From: an uncultured Lachnospiraceae bacterium
Lineage (GTDB): Bacteria > Bacillota > Clostridia > Lachnospirales > Lachnospiraceae
Assembly (NCBI GenBank): GCA_905233955.1
Contig: CAJOFQ010000002.1
Location: 68,594-132,593, forward strand
Direction of reading: 5' to 3'
DNA length: 64,000 nt
A model generated the notes under the pieces. It saw only the letters and a program-made list of their open reading frames with translations, made no database searches and had not been told where the DNA came from. Every line of letters begins with the position of its first letter. Positions within the stretch are counted from its first letter, which is position 1. Made by a program: the position numbers and the translations under genes. Shown here one piece after another: positions 36,484 through 46,293 of this stretch.

Positions 36484-37068
36484 ATGGAATCAGGCAGAAA
36501 AATGATAAGTCGCATTGCAGTAATATTCCCCGGCATCGGATACAATAAAAACCGTCCGCTTCTATATCACTCAGGCAAGCTGGCCCTTCAGCACGGATTC
36601 AAGGTCAAAGCACTTGAATTTGGCGGATTTCCGACCAAAATAAAAGGCGACCGTGAAGCCCTTATGAAGGCTTTTTCAATCGCCGTAGCCCAATCAGAAG
36701 ATCAGCTAAAATATATAGATTTCGAGGCCTATGAGGATATTGTTTTCATATCCAAAAGTGTGGGTACAGTAGCAGCCGCCGTATATGCTGCCAAGCACAA
36801 TGTTCCGGCTCGTCAGCTATATTATACGCCTCTTGAGCATACCTTTTCCCTGATGGAGGATCACAACGGACTGGTCTTCCACGGCACTGCTGATACCTGG
36901 GTCAATACCGAAGCTGTAGAAGAGGGCTGCAAAGAAAAGCATCTGATACTTAAGACCATTCTTGGGGCTAACCATTCTCTGGAAAGCGAAGATGTATTTG
37001 CCAACCTCCAGGATCTGTTTGTGATCCTGAAGGATGTCAATCGTTTCCTGCTCAAGCAGGAGGTCTGA
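36484..37068 (+). CDS. Small alpha/beta-hydrolase-like protein
   Basis: About 194 residues. The fold signs are a first strand (RIAVIFPGIGYN), a nucleophile-elbow-like FISKSVGTVAAA (Ser within SKSVG), and a late GANHSLE that could carry the catalytic His. The short length without a lid fits the small dienelactone-hydrolase-like group. The substrate is unknown. The start is uncertain: ATG at 36484 or 36502 (weak AGGCAG upstream), or the TTG at 36451 used by the track. It converges on glyS with 17 bases between the stops. Confidence 0.72.
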   Translation: MESGRKMISRIAVIFPGIGYNKNRPLLYHSGKLALQHGFKVKALEFGGFPTKIKGDREALMKAFSIAVAQSEDQLKYIDFEAYEDIVFISKSVGTVAAAVYAAKHNVPARQLYYTPLEHTFSLMEDHNGLVFHGTADTWVNTEAVEEGCKEKHLILKTILGANHSLESEDVFANLQDLFVILKDVNRFLLKQEV

Positions 37069-37085
37069 TACATCTTATATATCAT

Positions 37086-38480
37086 TTAGAACATAAGCTT
37101 TTCTTCAAAATACTCTTTCAGCTTGGCAATAGGTACTCTCTCCTGCTCCATCGAATCTCTTTCCCTGACAGTGACACAATTGTCTTCCTGGGAATCAAAA
37201 TCATAGGTTACGCAATAAGGAGTGCCTATCTCATCCTGTCTGCGATAACGCTTACCTATATTACCCCTGTCGTCATATTCACAATTATAATACTTTGAAA
37301 GCTGGCCATATACTTCTTCGGCAGCCTCACCCAGCTTTTTTGAAAGGGGCAGTACGCCGATCTTAACCGGAGCTATGGCAGGATGAAAATGGAGAACCGT
37401 TCTCATATCTGGCTTCTCTTCGGTGCCTATATTCTCTTCATCATAAGCAGCGCATAAAAATGCCAATACTACACGGTCAGCTCCAAGTGAAGGCTCTATA
37501 CAGTAAGGAATATACTTTTCTTTTTTGACATCATCAAAATATGTCATATCCTCACCTGAAGTGTCCTGGTGCTGCTTGAGATCATAATCTGTCCTGTCAG
37601 CAATTCCCCAGAGCTCGCCCCATCCAAATGGGAACATAAATTCAATATCAGTGGTTCCTTTGGAATAAAATGCCAGCTCTGCAGGATCATGATCACGCAT
37701 CCTTATATCTTCTTCCTTAATACCCAGAGAAAGAAGCCAGTTCTTGCAGAAAGAGCGCCAATATTCAAACCATTCAAGATCCTTGCCCGGCTCACAGAAA
37801 AACTCCAGCTCCATCTGTTCAAACTCTCTGGTACGGAATGTAAAATTCCCGGGTGTTATCTCGTTTCTGAAGGATTTTCCAATCTGTCCAATTCCAAAGG
37901 GCAGTTTCTTACGGCTGGTTCTCTGAACATTTTTAAAATTGACAAATATTCCCTGAGCTGTCTCGGGGCGCAGATATACTACATCCTTAGCATCCTCAGT
38001 CACTCCCTGGAAGGTCTTGAACATAAGATTAAACTGACGGATCTCTGTAAAATTGTGCTTACCGCAGGTAGGACAGGCAATATTATTATCGGCAATGTAA
38101 CTCTCCATTTCCTCCTTGGTCCATCCATCCACAGATGAAGAAAGCTCTATTGAATTGTCATGGGCATAATCCTCTATGAGCTTGTCTGCACGAAATCTCT
38201 CATGGCACTCCCGACAATCCATAAGGGGATCGGAAAAACCGCCCAAATGTCCTGAAGCATGCCAGGTTCTGGTATTCATCAATATGGCACAATCCACCCC
38301 AACATTGTATGGATTCTCCTGTATAAATTTTTTCCACCAGGCCTGCTTGACATTATTCTTAAGCTCTACTCCCAGATTTCCATAATCCCATGTGTTAGCA
38401 AGCCCTCCATATATCTCGGAGCCGGGATAAATAAATCCTCTGTTCTTACACAGGGCTACAATTTTTTCCATGTCTTTCAT
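37086..38480 (-). CDS. glyS: Glycyl-tRNA synthetase, alpha2 type
   Basis: 464 residues of the single-chain dimeric class II enzyme (as in B. stearothermophilus-like and eukaryotic GlyRS, not the alpha2-beta2 form). Visible features are [21 protein letters not shown], the zinc-binding insertion with CxxC pairs ([17 protein letters not shown]), motif 2 ([20 protein letters not shown]) and motif 3 ([14 protein letters not shown]), and a C-terminal anticodon-binding domain. It is the last gene of the long minus-strand run. No T-box leader fits in the 21 bases upstream. Confidence 0.95.
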   Translation of the reverse strand: MKDMEKIVALCKNRGFIYPGSEIYGGLANTWDYGNLGVELKNNVKQAWWKKFIQENPYNVGVDCAILMNTRTWHASGHLGGFSDPLMDCRECHERFRADKLIEDYAHDNSIELSSSVDGWTKEEMESYIADNNIACPTCGKHNFTEIRQFNLMFKTFQGVTEDAKDVVYLRPETAQGIFVNFKNVQRTSRKKLPFGIGQIGKSFRNEITPGNFTFRTREFEQMELEFFCEPGKDLEWFEYWRSFCKNWLLSLGIKEEDIRMRDHDPAELAFYSKGTTDIEFMFPFGWGELWGIADRTDYDLKQHQDTSGEDMTYFDDVKKEKYIPYCIEPSLGADRVVLAFLCAAYDEENIGTEEKPDMRTVLHFHPAIAPVKIGVLPLSKKLGEAAEEVYGQLSKYYNCEYDDRGNIGKRYRRQDEIGTPYCVTYDFDSQEDNCVTVRERDSMEQERVPIAKLKEYFEEKLMF

Positions 38481-38501
38481 TTCTCTGTTACCTTTCCTTT
38501 T

Positions 38502-39230
38502 TCATTTTGCGCTGTATATTATATAACTCTCAACAGGATCTCCTATCTGGACCTTTCTGGATGATATGACTCCTGTGCCCTCATCGCTCAGATATAAAAT
38601 ATCCGAAGGAACAACCACACTTATAGCCTGGTCAATAATTACAACCTGCTGTGATGAATCCTTGGTAACCGCATCTATTTCAGCGGAATCAGCCTTTTCT
38701 CCACCCTTGACATTCACAAAACTCGTCTGAAAATCGTAGCCTTCCTTGAGAGCAGCCTCAATCGTCCCGTCAAAGAAAGACAGGCCTGTAAAGTCCGAAT
38801 AGCTCTCAAAATCCCTGTACTGTGTCTTCAAATAAGCTACCCCGTCAGAAACACTGCATTTTTTGAAACGGATGGCGTTAGGCTTTTCGGATTTGTCGTT
38901 ATATTCACTTATCTGCTGCCTGGCAAAGGATTCGATTTCCTGTTTTGAAGCTTTTGAATCAACAACATCTATTTCCTCAAAAATAATACTTCCATCAGAC
39001 TTGATAGTAAGAGTAGTCTCAGTAGCCTTTTTTTCAAAACCTCCCAGCAGAAAAACAATCAGCAAAATTACAGCTGCCACAAAAGCACAAATAGCCATTA
39101 TCAAAGCTCTTCTGCGCCTTTTTAGAAGCTCAACCCGTTCTTTTTTTCTTTTCAGCATCGCCTGATCTCTCGTCATGCGATTGGTTTCTGCTCTGTGAAA
39201 ACCGTTTCGTCTAACTCTTTTTTGACTCAT
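38502..39230 (-). CDS. Single-pass membrane protein, unknown function
   Basis: 242 residues. The N-terminal ~45 residues are extremely basic (KRKKERVELLKRRRRA), followed by one membrane segment (LIMAICAFVAAVILLIVFLLGG) and an extracytoplasmic mixed domain of ~175 residues (from KKATETTLTIKSDGS). The topology is N-in by the positive-inside rule. The family is not recognised. It lies 10 bases after recO and 21 bases before glyS, so it is part of the same run. There are no catalytic motifs. Confidence 0.72.
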   Translation of the reverse strand: MSQKRVRRNGFHRAETNRMTRDQAMLKRKKERVELLKRRRRALIMAICAFVAAVILLIVFLLGGFEKKATETTLTIKSDGSIIFEEIDVVDSKASKQEIESFARQQISEYNDKSEKPNAIRFKKCSVSDGVAYLKTQYRDFESYSDFTGLSFFDGTIEAALKEGYDFQTSFVNVKGGEKADSAEIDAVTKDSSQQVVIIDQAISVVVPSDILYLSDEGTGVISSRKVQIGDPVESYIIYSAK

Positions 39231-39239
39231 CTGATTACC

Positions 39240-39974
39240 TCATAAGTCCAAAAAGCTCTCACTTTTAAAGCTATGTCCCACATACAGGTTATAGTATTCA
39301 TTAATTATATAAGAAAGTTCCTCTAGTATTTCATCCTTTAAAACAAAAGAATAAACCTTAGAGCTTGGTGTAGATGCAATATACTGCAGCGTGTATAGTG
39401 CGGAGGGTGATATTCTGATCCCCCTGCCATTTCCACAGCAGTCACTGCACAAAACACCTCTTCGATCCGAAGAAAGAAATATCAGATTCTCTCTTTTTTT
39501 ACAGCTTTGACACTGAAAAACATTCGGATAATCACCGTTTATCACAAGGGTCTTAAACTCATATACCAGTCTTACAAGTTCAACCGGAATTCTTCCCACC
39601 AGCATAGCCCTGAAACTTTGGTAGAGCAAAACCAGCCTCTCGGTTTCATCAACATTTTCAAGCGAAAAATACTCTGCTATCTCAAGAAAATAATATCCGT
39701 ACCATACCAGCTCCAGATCACCGGTTAAAGCTTCAAAATAATTGCTTATGTCCGCGCTGTAAATTGTATATGATTCTCTGCCCTCAAAGGCTTCAAATAC
39801 TCCACTTACAAACGGATTTGTAGCCGCGGCAATCTGGCTTTTTGACCGTCTGGCATTCTTGGCAAATGCGGATATCTTTCCCCGTTCTTTGGTTAACAGT
39901 ACTATCCTTCTGTCAAACTCTCCTACAGGCATACTGGACAATACCATCCCTGTCAGGTTGATTCTATCACTCAA
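39240..39974 (-). CDS. recO: DNA repair protein RecO
   Basis: Loads RecA in the RecFOR pathway. The 244 residues have the N-terminal OB fold (LTGMVLSSMPVGEFDRRIVLLT, GKISAFAKNARRSKS) and a C-terminal helical domain with a zinc-finger pair (CQSCKK ... GVLCSDCCG). Its start overlaps era by 4 bases, the common era-recO pairing in Firmicutes. Confidence 0.92.
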   Translation of the reverse strand: MSDRINLTGMVLSSMPVGEFDRRIVLLTKERGKISAFAKNARRSKSQIAAATNPFVSGVFEAFEGRESYTIYSADISNYFEALTGDLELVWYGYYFLEIAEYFSLENVDETERLVLLYQSFRAMLVGRIPVELVRLVYEFKTLVINGDYPNVFQCQSCKKRENLIFLSSDRRGVLCSDCCGNGRGIRISPSALYTLQYIASTPSSKVYSFVLKDEILEELSYIINEYYNLYVGHSFKSESFLDL

Positions 39975-40900
39975 ATATCATCCTCTATACGGTACCCAAA
40001 ATTTGATACCAGATAATCACTGTCCCGCCAGGCTTTTTTTACTTTAACAAACAGGGAAAGATTAACGGGGGCATCAAGCATTCTCTCTATTTCAAATCGT
40101 GCATTGGTACCGATCTTCTTCAGCATTGAACCCTTTTTGCCTATTATTATCCCCTTGTGGGATTCCTTTTCGCAAATTATGGTGGCTTCTATATCGTATA
40201 TTTTCTTGCCCTTTCGCTTCTTCATACGATCAATGGAAACCGCTATTCCATGGGGTACCTCTTTGTCTAAAGCGTGAAGAGCCTTCTCCCTTATAAATTC
40301 CGCTGCCAACTGTCTCTGCGGCTGGTCCGTAACCGTATCCTCATCGAAGAACATGGGACCATTTTCCAGATAGTTAAAGATTATATCAATAAGCTCATTG
40401 CAGCCATCTCCCATCCTGGCGGATACCGGAACTATCTCAGCAAAATCGTACAGCTTACTGAAATGGTCTATGACTATCAAAAGCTTATCCTTTTGGATTG
40501 AATCAATCTTGTTAATAACCAGAATAACCGGTACACCAACATTACCAAGCTGATCGGCTATTTTTATATCCTTTGGTCCGGGATTAACATCCGGCTCCAC
40601 CATCCAGAGGATAACATCCACATCACGAATGGCGGATTTGGTCACCCGAACCATATACTCCCCCAGCTTGTTTTTAGCCTGCTGTATACCCGGAGTATCT
40701 GCAAAAACTATCTGTCCCCTGGCATTGTCATTATAAACACTTAAGATTCTGTTTCTGGTCGTCTGGGGCTTGCTTGAGGTTATTGCCACCTTTTGGCCCA
40801 CCAGATGATTCATGAGAGTAGACTTACCCACATTTGGCCTGCCGATTACTGTTACAAATCCACTCTTTAACTCTTCTAAAGTGTTCCCGTCCTCCATCAT
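39971..40900 (-). CDS. era: GTPase Era
   Basis: Ribosome-associated GTPase that matures 16S rRNA. The 309 residues carry G1 (IGRPNVGKSTLMN), switch region (SSKPQTTRNR), G3 (ADTPG) and G4 (VINKID), and a C-terminal KH domain (EKESHKGIIIGKKGSMLKKIG). It is coupled to the peptidase gene upstream and to recO downstream by 4-base overlaps. Confidence 0.97.
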   Translation of the reverse strand: MMEDGNTLEELKSGFVTVIGRPNVGKSTLMNHLVGQKVAITSSKPQTTRNRILSVYNDNARGQIVFADTPGIQQAKNKLGEYMVRVTKSAIRDVDVILWMVEPDVNPGPKDIKIADQLGNVGVPVILVINKIDSIQKDKLLIVIDHFSKLYDFAEIVPVSARMGDGCNELIDIIFNYLENGPMFFDEDTVTDQPQRQLAAEFIREKALHALDKEVPHGIAVSIDRMKKRKGKKIYDIEATIICEKESHKGIIIGKKGSMLKKIGTNARFEIERMLDAPVNLSLFVKVKKAWRDSDYLVSNFGYRIEDDI

Positions 40901-43803
40901 AGACTGCGAACCTCATCAAAAATATCAGAATTCTCACGAAGTACATCTTCATTGCCAATGGCGCACAGGTAGCCTTCATCCGTGACTGACCGGATAATAT
41001 CGGATAATGCCCGTATATCCTCTGTATCACAGGATAAAACCTCGTCTCTCTCCTTTTGAAGAACCTCCTCAGTCATATCCGTAAGATATGCTGTAAGAGA
41101 TCTTACTCCCTCCTGAGAAACTGTCAACGGAGTATCCATACTGCTGATTGTTCCTATTACATATTTGCGCATATCTCTTTCTGATGCGTCAAACTCCGAA
41201 AGATAATCTGCTGTATGCTCAAATATCTCGTAGGTTTTTTTCAGATTAGGATCCCTGTAGGAGGAAAAGAGCACATTGCCATTTCTGGAAAAGGTACTCA
41301 TGCAACCGTATGCTCCGCCCTTTACCCTGATATTGATCCAAAAATATTCATAATTGAGCAAGACCTTGAGCACCTTCAAGGCACCGCTGTATTTGAATCC
41401 ATGGCGCTTAAAATTACCTGCCAGGGAATCATACTGAACCTGGGCTGCCGTTCCTATTCCCTCATTCCTGTGTGAAGATTCATGAATATCGTATTCTACG
41501 GAACAATTGCCATCAAAAAGACCATCGCAAAAATGTTTATAACATCTGTCCCATATGGTCTCTCCCTGGTTTTCACGGATTGAAAAAACGCTTAACCTGG
41601 TTTTGGTGAAAATCTTGTTGCAAAGACTTTTTGCTCTGTCCACGAAACCATCTATTCTATTATCGAAATCCTCCGCAAAGGCTTTGACAAATTCGAAATA
41701 ACAAATTCCTGAAAGCTCATCTAATTTTTTATAATTATCAGCAAAATAGCTTCCTGCACGGTAAGAAGACAGCGTATGGCCTGCACTCATAAGCTTCATC
41801 TGCATAGCTGACACTTCCTGAAGCAATAGCTGATTTATACGCTTTTTATCGGAAAAATCCGTGTGAAAAAGCATCTGTTCCATAAACTCAAAAGCCTTTT
41901 CTTCCTTGTCGTAAATATATTTCATGTGAGCTTCGACAAAGAATCTGTAAGTTCCGTCGTCTTTTGCATATAATTTAGGAATCAGACTTATTCCGCCTGT
42001 GTTTAGATTAACCTCATTGTAGAAATCATTATAATTGTATTTTTCTGTATTAAGGAGTCCTATCAATCTGGTGAAAAATGACAGCTCCGGTACATAAAAA
42101 TCATCTATATCCTTAAGCTCGAACAAAAACGAAATATATGCGATTCCATGAGTATCCAACTTACACTCTATAAAAGGAACTCCGTCAACCTTCCTTGTTG
42201 TATGGCAGAACGGTCTTATTTTATCCTTGAGGTCGCTTCTTTCAAGAAGAGGAAGAGTCATAAGCTCCTCCTGGCTGGAGGGGGTCGCTTGGTATTCCTT
42301 TAGATGGGCGGTTTCTTCTATCAGCTTATTGATCTGATCATCCGAAAGACTGGTTTTGTATTTGGCAAGCTTATCCTTAAGCTTCTGATCTCTCTCCTTG
42401 GTAAGTCCCTTTTTGGGTTCTACAACTACAACTGAAGCATGAGAATTGGACAACAGATATTCTCTGATCCAGTCTTCAAAGCAGCCATTTTCAAGATCTT
42501 CCTTTAGCTGCTGCAGTACCTGAAGCGCATCCAGATGCAGAAATGGCTGTTCTTCATCATAGAGCCAGCTGTCCAGCGCGTTCAAGCCATACAGCAATCC
42601 CTTGGGATATGAGCCAAAATCAGCCTCTCTTACCTTGAATTCCGTACTGTTAATTGCTGCCAAAAGACTCTTGTGGTCAAGAGCTCCATCGGCTTGCTCC
42701 TTTAACACCCGGTTAATTATATCCAAAAATTCCTGTTTTTTCTCAACATCACTACCCTTGGCTATTATTGAAAAGACAGGCTGCAGCGTTCCATTGTCAT
42801 AACCGCCCAAAATATCCTTGCCTATCCCTGCATCCAAAAGAGCCTGTCTTATGGGAGCTCCGGGAGCTGACAAAAGAGCATAATCCAAAAGCTCAAAAGC
42901 CGAATACAGCTTCTGATCCAAAACATCTCCAATTACAAGATTATACGAAAGGTATGTCGCCTGCTTTTCATCCTCAGCACTTGCTATAGGATACTCCTGA
43001 ACCAGGTGAACCGGCTCGGAAAAAGGCTTCTGTAAAACAATCCCGGAATTGATATCTATTCTGTCATAATGGGAAAGATAATTAGCGTCCAGCCAATTCA
43101 GCCGTTCCTCCATATCCATGTCACCGTACAGGTAAATATAGGAATTAGAAGGATGATAGTACATACGGTGAAAGTCCAGAAAAGCCTCATAAGAAAGGGA
43201 CGGAATATCATCCGGATCCCCTCCGGACTCATATTGGTAGGGCGTATCGGGAAACAGAGAGTTAAGCACTGCCCTTGACAGAACATCATCCGGCGAAGAA
43301 AAGGCTCCCTTCATCTCATTATAGACAACACCACTGATCCTTATATCTCCATCAGGATCATCCAGCTCATAATGCCATCCCTCCTGCCTGAATATCTCCG
43401 GATGTCTCGCTATATTGGGATTCAGGCAGGCATCCATATACACATCCATAAGATTGGCAAAATCCTTGGCATTGGTGCTCGCCACAGGATAAACTGTCTT
43501 ATCCGGATAGGTCATAGCATTCAAGAATGTATTCATGGAACCCTTTGCCAATTCTACAAAAGGATCCTTTATCGGATATTTTTCTGATCCGCATAATACA
43601 GAATGCTCAGTTATATGAGCAGTACCGCATGAATCTACAGGCGGCGTCCTGAATCCAATGTAAAACACCTTATTCTCGTCATCATTCTCCAGAAGCAACA
43701 GTCTGGCGCCACTTTTTTTGTGCTTTAACAGCCAGCCCTCTGACCTGAGATCAGAAAGGCTCTGTCTGGAAACAAGAGAATAAGTATCAGGTATTTTAAA
43801 CAT
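40897..43803 (-). CDS. M16C-family zinc metallopeptidase (insulinase/PreP-like)
   Basis: 968 residues, the length of a full PreP-like protein with two M16 halves. The inverted zinc motif HxxEH is present (GTAHITEHSVLCGS), with the downstream metal-ligand Glu in VYNEMKGAFSSPDD, followed by the M16C linker region and an inactive C-terminal half. There is no signal peptide, so it probably degrades peptides in the cytoplasm. Its stop overlaps era by 4 bases and it lies 8 bases after the DUF1015 gene. Confidence 0.92.
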   Translation of the reverse strand: MFKIPDTYSLVSRQSLSDLRSEGWLLKHKKSGARLLLLENDDENKVFYIGFRTPPVDSCGTAHITEHSVLCGSEKYPIKDPFVELAKGSMNTFLNAMTYPDKTVYPVASTNAKDFANLMDVYMDACLNPNIARHPEIFRQEGWHYELDDPDGDIRISGVVYNEMKGAFSSPDDVLSRAVLNSLFPDTPYQYESGGDPDDIPSLSYEAFLDFHRMYYHPSNSYIYLYGDMDMEERLNWLDANYLSHYDRIDINSGIVLQKPFSEPVHLVQEYPIASAEDEKQATYLSYNLVIGDVLDQKLYSAFELLDYALLSAPGAPIRQALLDAGIGKDILGGYDNGTLQPVFSIIAKGSDVEKKQEFLDIINRVLKEQADGALDHKSLLAAINSTEFKVREADFGSYPKGLLYGLNALDSWLYDEEQPFLHLDALQVLQQLKEDLENGCFEDWIREYLLSNSHASVVVVEPKKGLTKERDQKLKDKLAKYKTSLSDDQINKLIEETAHLKEYQATPSSQEELMTLPLLERSDLKDKIRPFCHTTRKVDGVPFIECKLDTHGIAYISFLFELKDIDDFYVPELSFFTRLIGLLNTEKYNYNDFYNEVNLNTGGISLIPKLYAKDDGTYRFFVEAHMKYIYDKEEKAFEFMEQMLFHTDFSDKKRINQLLLQEVSAMQMKLMSAGHTLSSYRAGSYFADNYKKLDELSGICYFEFVKAFAEDFDNRIDGFVDRAKSLCNKIFTKTRLSVFSIRENQGETIWDRCYKHFCDGLFDGNCSVEYDIHESSHRNEGIGTAAQVQYDSLAGNFKRHGFKYSGALKVLKVLLNYEYFWINIRVKGGAYGCMSTFSRNGNVLFSSYRDPNLKKTYEIFEHTADYLSEFDASERDMRKYVIGTISSMDTPLTVSQEGVRSLTAYLTDMTEEVLQKERDEVLSCDTEDIRALSDIIRSVTDEGYLCAIGNEDVLRENSDIFDEVRSL

Positions 43804-43811
43804 AATTATGA

Positions 43812-45059
43812 TTACCTCTCTATTTCGTGGATCAACAAACCACTTCTAAGCTTAGGCTCGAACCATGTGGATTTGGGAGGCATAAGAAGGCCGTTATCAG
43901 CAACTGCAAAAAGCTCATCCATGGATGTTGGATACATTGCAAAAGCCACCTTCATATTGTCCTTTTCACACCGCTTTTCCAACCCTTCCAATCCTCGTAT
44001 TCCTCCTACGAATCCAATTCTCTTATCCTTGGAAGGATCCTTTATTCCAAATATTGGTCCAAGTATATGATTCTGTAAAAGCGACACATCCATTCCATCT
44101 ACAGGATCATCATTTTTCAATTCATCATGAAACTCAAATAAATACCATTTGTCCTCCATGAACATTGAGAACTGTCCCTTTTTTTCGGGGCGAATACCGT
44201 AAAAGTCTGTTTTTTTAAGTGTAGCAGCCTTTTCAACAGCAGCCAAAACCTTAACGGGAGTAAGCCAGTTCAAATCCTTAACCACCCGGTTATAATCGTA
44301 GATCTTAAGCTCGTCCTGAGCGAACAATACCGCAAGAAAGTAGTTGTATTCTTCCTTGCCATTGCCCCTTGGATGGGAGTCTCTTCTCATCTTAGATACC
44401 CTTATTGCAGATGCAGCCCTGTGATGTCCGTCTGCAATATAAACCTCCGGGATATTGCCAAAAGCAAATGTAATATTGTCTATATCCTTACCGTCACTGA
44501 TCACAAATATCCTATGACGGATTCCATCATCGGCGGTAAAATCATATACAGCCTCTTCTTGTTTTTTTGTTTTTTCTATTATCTGTGCAATAGTATTGTT
44601 ATGTCTGTGAGCCAAAAAAATCGGACCTGTCTGGGCACTCGTCCTGTCCACATGACATACTCTGTCTTCTTCCTTTTCTTTTCTGGTATTCTCGTGTTTT
44701 TTGACAACACCATTTATGTAATCATCTACTGACACGCAACCTGCTATTCCATTTTGAATGCGGCCATCCATTGTAAGCTCGTACAGATAATAGCAGGGCA
44801 TTTCCTCACGAATAAAATCCCCCTCATCTATCATCTTATGGAGAAGCTCATCGGCTTTGTCATACACTTCCGGTGCGTATGTGCTTACACTGTCATCAAA
44901 ATTTGTCTCAGCTCTGTCAATTCTCAAAAATGAAAGCGAGTGATTCTTAATCTCCATTTTTGCTTCGCTGCGAGTATATACATCGTATGGTAATGCCGCA
45001 ATTTCACTGGCCTTGTCCCTGGCAGGACGAAGAGCTTTAAATGGTTTTATATTTGCCAT
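43812..45059 (-). CDS. DUF1015 family protein, candidate serine kinase-like enzyme
   Basis: 415 residues of the DUF1015 family, seen from ALPYDVYTRSEA near the N-terminus, VVKKHENTRKEKEEDR and VYIADGHHRAASA. The family includes the archaeal free serine kinase SerK and the staphylococcal SbnI, both members of the ParB/Srx fold that handle serine and O-phosphoserine. Here it lies directly behind serC-serA, so a role in phosphoserine/serine interconversion is an attractive inference, the more so as no serB phosphatase is visible. The family assignment is firm; the reaction in this organism is not known from the sequence. Confidence 0.85.
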   Translation of the reverse strand: MANIKPFKALRPARDKASEIAALPYDVYTRSEAKMEIKNHSLSFLRIDRAETNFDDSVSTYAPEVYDKADELLHKMIDEGDFIREEMPCYYLYELTMDGRIQNGIAGCVSVDDYINGVVKKHENTRKEKEEDRVCHVDRTSAQTGPIFLAHRHNNTIAQIIEKTKKQEEAVYDFTADDGIRHRIFVISDGKDIDNITFAFGNIPEVYIADGHHRAASAIRVSKMRRDSHPRGNGKEEYNYFLAVLFAQDELKIYDYNRVVKDLNWLTPVKVLAAVEKAATLKKTDFYGIRPEKKGQFSMFMEDKWYLFEFHDELKNDDPVDGMDVSLLQNHILGPIFGIKDPSKDKRIGFVGGIRGLEGLEKRCEKDNMKVAFAMYPTSMDELFAVADNGLLMPPKSTWFEPKLRSGLLIHEIER

Positions 45060-45108
45060 GTATGTCCCCTTCTAAGGTGGTTAGGTTACGCAAGTAACTG
45101 ATATTGTA

Positions 45109-46272
45109 TCATTTTATAACTCTGATCCGGATTACCTCTGGAATCTTGTTAAGTTTTGCAATTGCATCCTTGGTTACAGGAGTATCCAAATCCAACAGAG
45201 CATATGCTAAAGTTCCTCTTGTCTTATTAAACATGTCAGATACATTAATATCATCGTCACCCATGATCTTAGTATACTGAGCTATAACGCCCCTTACATT
45301 GCGGTGCATTATCGCTACCCTTCCGGCTCTTGGAGGACGGCCCATGTCACAATCAGGGAAGTTAACTGAATTAGTGATATTGCCGTTCTCAATGTAGTCC
45401 ATTATCTGCTCAACCGCCATAACCGCACAGTTATCCTCAGCCTCCTCGGTAGAAGCTCCAAGATGCGGGGTAAGTATAACTCCCTCTTTGCCTGCCGTAA
45501 CAGTATTAGGAAAATCGGACACATATTTGCGGATCTTGCCATCCTTAATAGCCGCTACCACAGCCTCTTCATCTACCAGAAGATCCCTGGCAAAATTCAA
45601 TATCACTACACCCGGCTTCATCTCGGATATAGCTTCCTGATTGATCATCCTTCTGGTATTATCCATTAACGGAACATGTATAGTTATATAATCACAGTTC
45701 TTATAGATATCACTTACATTGTCTATGTGACGGACACTGCGTGACAGGTTCCATGCCGCACGAACTGAGATGAAGGGATCATAGCCGTACACCTCCATAC
45801 CAAAATGCGTTGCCGCATTAGCTACACGGACACCTATAGCTCCTAAGCCTATAACGCCCAGCTTTTTACCATATAATTCAGTACCGGCATAATTCTTTTT
45901 TGCCTTTTCCATGGCACTGGCTATCTCTTTGTCACTGGCATTATCCGAAACCCACTTGTTGCCGCCAATGATGTCTCTTCCTGCCAAAAGCATGCCTGCA
46001 AAAACCATCTCTTTTACAGCGTTGGCATTAGCTCCGGGGGTATTAAATACGACTATCCCGTGTTCTGCACACTCCTGAATAGGAATATTATTAACTCCTG
46101 CACCTGCCCTGGCAACAGCCAGAAGCTTTTCATGAAACTGCATTTCGTGAAGTCTGGCGCTGCGCACCAGGATAGCATCCGCTTCCTTAACATCCTTGGT
46201 CTCCTGATACTGGGAGGTAAATAAGGATGTTCCCTTATCAGAAATAGGATTCTGGCAATTATACTGGTACAT
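45109..46272 (-). CDS. serA: D-3-phosphoglycerate dehydrogenase
   Basis: First step of serine synthesis: 3-phosphoglycerate to 3-phosphohydroxypyruvate. The 387 residues have the 2-hydroxyacid dehydrogenase fold with the NAD motif GVIGLGAIGVRVANA, the catalytic Arg in NFARDLLVDE (more often NxARGxxVDE), and the His in LTPHLGASTEEAE. A C-terminal ACT domain (AQYTKIMGDDDINVSDMFN) suggests serine feedback. It is 21 bases after serC. Confidence 0.95.
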   Translation of the reverse strand: MYQYNCQNPISDKGTSLFTSQYQETKDVKEADAILVRSARLHEMQFHEKLLAVARAGAGVNNIPIQECAEHGIVVFNTPGANANAVKEMVFAGMLLAGRDIIGGNKWVSDNASDKEIASAMEKAKKNYAGTELYGKKLGVIGLGAIGVRVANAATHFGMEVYGYDPFISVRAAWNLSRSVRHIDNVSDIYKNCDYITIHVPLMDNTRRMINQEAISEMKPGVVILNFARDLLVDEEAVVAAIKDGKIRKYVSDFPNTVTAGKEGVILTPHLGASTEEAEDNCAVMAVEQIMDYIENGNITNSVNFPDCDMGRPPRAGRVAIMHRNVRGVIAQYTKIMGDDDINVSDMFNKTRGTLAYALLDLDTPVTKDAIAKLNKIPEVIRIRVIK

Positions 46273-46293
46273 AATTATATCTCCTTAATTAAA